Assembly: GCA_031255075.1 (NCBI GenBank)
Contig: JAIRTF010000072.1
Location: forward strand, 1 to 6,679
Direction: 5' to 3'
DNA: 6,679 nucleotides
Source of the DNA: Bifidobacteriaceae bacterium
GTDB lineage: Bacteria > Actinomycetota > Actinomycetes > Actinomycetales > WQXJ01
Under the pieces are notes generated by a model that ran no database searches, had not been told where the DNA came from, and saw nothing but the letters and a program-made list of their open reading frames with translations. The stretch's first letter is position 1. Every line of letters begins with the position of its first letter. Position numbers and translations under genes: made by a program. Of the stretch, positions 1 through 3,800 are shown piece by piece.

Positions 1-801
1 GTTGGCCCGCTGTCAAAGCTGCGTGGCTCCATGTCCCTGATCCTGGCCGCCAAGCTGGCCCTGACCACGGACCCGCCCCGCTACCTAGAAGGCACAATCG
101 CCGCGTTCAACCAGCTCAATGGCGCCAAGTTCGGCGCTTCAGACCATTCGCTGATTGCCGCCCACCTGATTGCTCTCCGCACCGAGCCCGCCGCCTATCC
201 GCTGGCGGTGGAACGCACCCGCGCCTTCTACAACGGCCTGAAGGCCAACCACAGCCTGCTGACCGACAAAGATGATCTGATCGTCGCTGCGTTGCTGGCC
301 CTGTCAGACGTGGATGTGCAACTGGGGGTCAACCGCATCGAAGAGATCTTCACCCAACTCAGGGACTCATTCGGCACGAATGGCGGCACCCTGCTCCTGG
401 CTGAGACCCTGACTCTGGGTGGCGCCGGCTCTGAAGCGGTCAACCGGGCGTTGGCCCTACGGGAAGCGGTCCGCGCCGCCAAAGTGCGCGTCGACAAGAG
501 CCCAACCACTCCGCTGCTGGGAGTCTTCGCGTTGCTGCCGGTGGCGCCAGAGGTCGTTGCCAATGACATTGCCGAGGCCCGCGACTTCCTCAAGGCACAG
601 CGGGGCTTCGGCGCGTTGTCCATGGACGGCACCGAACGGCTGGGCCTGGCCGCTGCGATGGTCCTGGACGCTTACGCCGGCAAAGACCCAATCGTGGCGC
701 CAGCCTTGGCTGCGGTGATTGCCGGAGTCATAGCCGCCCAAGCCCTGGTAATCCTGACGACCATCATGGCCACCAACGCCGCGACCGCCGCCTCCTCCTA
801 G
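1..801 (+). CDS. DUF4003-like helical protein, C-terminal part (5' end outside window)
   Basis: The reading frame is open from base 1 to the TAG at 799-801 (266 residues visible). The ATG at 31 is probably internal: the ten codons before it are in frame without a stop, and the sequence there already reads like one of the helical units. The protein looks all-alpha, built of about five units of 40-50 residues. Each carries an aromatic-x-x-Leu helix followed by a Ser/Thr-Asp turn and an Ala/Leu-rich helix, for example FNQLNGAKFGASDHSL, LLTDKDDLIVAALLAL and GFGALSMDGTERLGLAAAM. The last 38 residues are strongly hydrophobic and Ala-rich, as I recall for DUF4003 proteins (PF13170); the family assignment is from memory of that pattern. 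No catalytic motif or signal peptide is visible and the family has no settled function. The gene converges on the large minus-strand gene across an 81-base gap, so the two are not co-transcribed. The promoter and ribosome binding site lie off the window. Confidence 0.85.
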   Translation, partial: VGPLSKLRGSMSLILAAKLALTTDPPRYLEGTIAAFNQLNGAKFGASDHSLIAAHLIALRTEPAAYPLAVERTRAFYNGLKANHSLLTDKDDLIVAALLALSDVDVQLGVNRIEEIFTQLRDSFGTNGGTLLLAETLTLGGAGSEAVNRALALREAVRAAKVRVDKSPTTPLLGVFALLPVAPEVVANDIAEARDFLKAQRGFGALSMDGTERLGLAAAMVLDAYAGKDPIVAPALAAVIAGVIAAQALVILTTIMATNAATAASS

Positions 802-882
802 GCCCAGCCTGCCCGCGTGGACGATGCCGCGCGGGCGGCTTGGGGTCCAACGTTCGGCTTTGGTCGTTGAAGCAGGCGTCTA
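802..882. other. Intergenic gap between convergent genes
   Basis: This 81-base spacer separates the TAG of the plus-strand gene from the TGA (883-885, minus) of the giant surface-protein gene. It contains one strong GC-rich hairpin (806-840). The remaining 42 bases show only a weak five-pair inverted repeat (848-852 with 865-869), which I do not count as functional. No ORF with a plausible ribosome binding site is seen. Confidence 0.8.
806..840. terminator. GC-rich hairpin, probable bidirectional terminator without a T-tract
   Basis: The 5' arm AGCC-T-GCCCGCG (806-817) pairs with CGCGGGC-GGCT (830-840). This gives eleven Watson-Crick pairs interrupted by one bulged T at 810, plus a possible T-G pair closing a loop of about ten bases. 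The stem begins five bases after the stop codon of the plus-strand gene and lies 43 bases beyond the stop of the minus-strand gene, a natural position for a shared terminator. Neither side has a run of T after the stem. Termination is therefore inferred from position and stem strength, as is often the case in high-GC actinomycetes. Confidence 0.6.
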
Positions 883-3800
883 TCAGGTGTTCTCTTGGCG
901 CTCCGCTGGGGTCGAAACTGGTGTGCTGATCAGGTCAGCTTGGCCTAACAGCTGGTCAACGCTGGTTCGGCGCGGCCACCGGCCGTTTTCCCACATGGTG
1001 CGCCGGCGGCGCAGAGTTACCAAGTGCAGGATTACACCTATGGCCACCAGCAGGCCAGCGACTGGGACAAAGGCGGCAGAGCGGGTGCCAGTGGTGGGCA
1101 GATCCCGACCGGTCCCGGACTTACCGGAGCCGGAGCCGGTCTGGCCCTGGCCGGCATTCGGGTCACCGCCAGGGCTGGTGCCGCCGCCGGGAACGCCTCG
1201 GACCAAGAAAGTGGCCCGAACCGAACCGGACAGTACGCCAGCCACTTCCACGGTGTGCTGACCAGCTGGTGTGCCGTTCGGAACCGTCCAAGTGATCAAG
1301 GCTTGGCCGTTCTCATCGGCCGTGAACACGCCCAGTTCCAACGGATCTGAGTACATCACCGCGGTGATGTCTTCCCAGGGCTGGAAATGCTCCACCTGGG
1401 CTGACTGGGTTTCCCCTGGAGATACGTCCGGTACCAACAATTCCACCACTGGCAAACCAACCCGCCATTCGACTTCAGTCACGTTGCCGGCCTGGTCTGT
1501 TTCGGTGATGGTCAGCAGATCTCCAGGAGTTGCGGCTGGCGTCAGCGTGCATTGCCAAGCGCCACCGGCGGGCACCGTCAGTGAGCACAACGTGGCTGAA
1601 TCCTGGTCTGTCACGGTGATCGAGTTGCCAGGCTCAGAACCGGAACCGGCTAAGGCGGCGCCATCGGATGGTTGCAGCCGCGGATCAGTTGGGGCCTCCC
1701 GGTCTACGGCCACCGCAGCCGGCTCCGACCGGTTGCCGGCCGCGTCATCAATGTGAGCATGCAACTGGACGCCATGCTCAAAGCCGGGCAGCTGGCAGGT
1801 GAAGCCGCCAGTCGGATCCACTGGGCAGCTGGCCACTTGGGCGCCATCGGCGGCGGTCAGGACCACTGCTGTGAGGGTGCCCGTTGCGGCATCGGCCAGG
1901 TCGGATTCGTGGACCGTGCCGGCCAACACTTCACCGGCTGATGCCCCCACCGTTGGGCGGGCCGGAGGTGTCCGGTCCTCAAAGCGAATGGACGCCGGCG
2001 AATGCTGGGTGATGGGCACACCATTGGCGGTCACCGTCACGGCGTATTCGCCGGGAGTGCGGGAGGTGAATGCCAGGTCCGCCACGCCATCTGGCCCGGC
2101 GGTCACTGTCACTTGACCGTCAATGGCTCCAGGTGCCACCGTGCCCGCCGGCACCGTGAACGTGACTTGGGCGCCGTCTAGAGCGTTGCGGTTGGCGTCC
2201 AGCACATAGGCCCGCACCACCTGCGTGTCCACGCCGTCAGCCGAAGCACTGGTGGCCGGCGCGCTCAGCCGGGACAAATCCGGGCCGGAGGCCGGCGCAC
2301 CCGGCACAAACCGCACCGCCACCGAATACTGGCTGCCACCGGGCTGGGTGGCAACCGGCTGGTTGTCAACCGTGACGGAGACAGTGTGCACCCCAGCAAT
2401 TGGACTGGTCACCAGGACGGTCGCCTGACCAGCCGAAGCACCGCCGCCGCCGGCGAACGGTATGGGAGTGGTCACCCCAGCAGGGGTGGTGAAGCTGACT
2501 ATGCCGCCAACCCCGGGGGCGGGGCGGTTGTCAGGATCACGCACGGTGATGGAGACCTGATACGAATCCCGCTCATCAGCGATAGCCGCCTCCGGTGAGG
2601 CGTTGGCTGGGCTGCGTGTCACGGAGAATTCGGATTTGGCCGCATCCGGTATCACCTGGGCGAACAGCGCCACCGGGTAGGGGGCGGGGCTCAGCGAATC
2701 GCCCACCTGGGCCCGGACTGGGAATTCGCCCTCCACGAAGGAGATGGCCTGAACGGTGACCCGGCCATCAGGGCCGGAGGTGCCAACTGCGGCCTTGGTT
2801 CCGCTGGTTTGGAACACCGGCCCCTCACTGCCGGGGTATTGGAACTCAAAGCCCAACTCCACCCCGTTGACCGGGTTGCCGTAGGCGTCAACCGCTGTCA
2901 TCCAAACCGGCAAGGTGGTGCGGCCGTTGGCGGCTGCCGGGCCGCCAACCGTCAATGTCTCCAGGGTGGCATTAGGCGCCACCGGCCCGGGTGTGAGGGT
3001 GGCGGTTTGGGTGGTGCCGAGTTGGTGGGTGTTGGTTTCGGCTTTGACTTGATGGGTGCCGGCCTGTTGGCTGGTGAACCCGGTCCAGGTCACTGAACCA
3101 CCAGTAGCGGTCAACCTGGCCGCCTCGGTCCAAGCTGACTGGCCCTCCAACTGGTAGGAGAACACCACCTCAGTGGCCGGCAGGTAAGCATTACCCGCCT
3201 CATCAACCAAAGACACCGTCACCGGGTAAGGATCAGAATCAACCTGGCGGACCCCACCAACCACCGCGACTGTCGAATCGACATAAGACAGATCAGCGTT
3301 GACGAACCGGGCCGCTGCTGGGCCGCCATCCTCACTCAACGCCACATCCCCCACCTGGGCGGTCACCGGATAGGTGTTGACCGTTTGGGAAACCAACACC
3401 AAACTGGCCACACCATCACCATTGACTGGGCGGCTCACCTCACCACCAGATAGGCCACTACCAGGCAGGCCACCACCAACTACTTCCACCCCTGGTGGCA
3501 CTGTGAACACCACAACCGCGTCAATGACCGGGTTGCCACCTCCGTCAGTCACATAGGCGTCAATGGTTTGTTGTTCACTCCCACCAGCCTTGGACGGCTC
3601 CAGAGGGGAAACCAACCGTGACAGACCAGGTCCAGCGACCGGGGTACCGGCCACGAACCGCAACGTCACTAGGTCACCGACTTGGCCGCCGCCAACCAAA
3701 GCTGTCACCGGCCAGTTCCCAACCTGTTGGCTGGACAACCCAACTGTGACAGTGCCTTCACTGGTGGTGGTGTAAGGACCAGGCCGGCTGAACAACACCG

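Noticed and set aside
228..632. Minus-strand open frame of 134 codons
   Set aside because: It is antisense to the DUF4003-like gene and rich in Arg, Ser and Ala, as expected of a shadow frame.
848..869. Small inverted repeat (CAACG and CGTTG) in the intergenic gap
   Set aside because: Only five base pairs with a long loop and no T-run; this is expected by chance.
824..1261. Plus-strand open frame spanning the intergenic gap and the anchor-coding region
   Set aside because: It starts within the terminator hairpin loop and is antisense to the sorting signal. The Pro/Arg-rich translation is the mirror of the Gly-rich linker.
3421..3500. Run of CCACCA-like triplets that could suggest a simple-sequence repeat or phase-variable tract
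   Set aside because: The run is interrupted and encodes ordinary Gly/Val positions of repeat R10. There is no perfect tract long enough for slippage.
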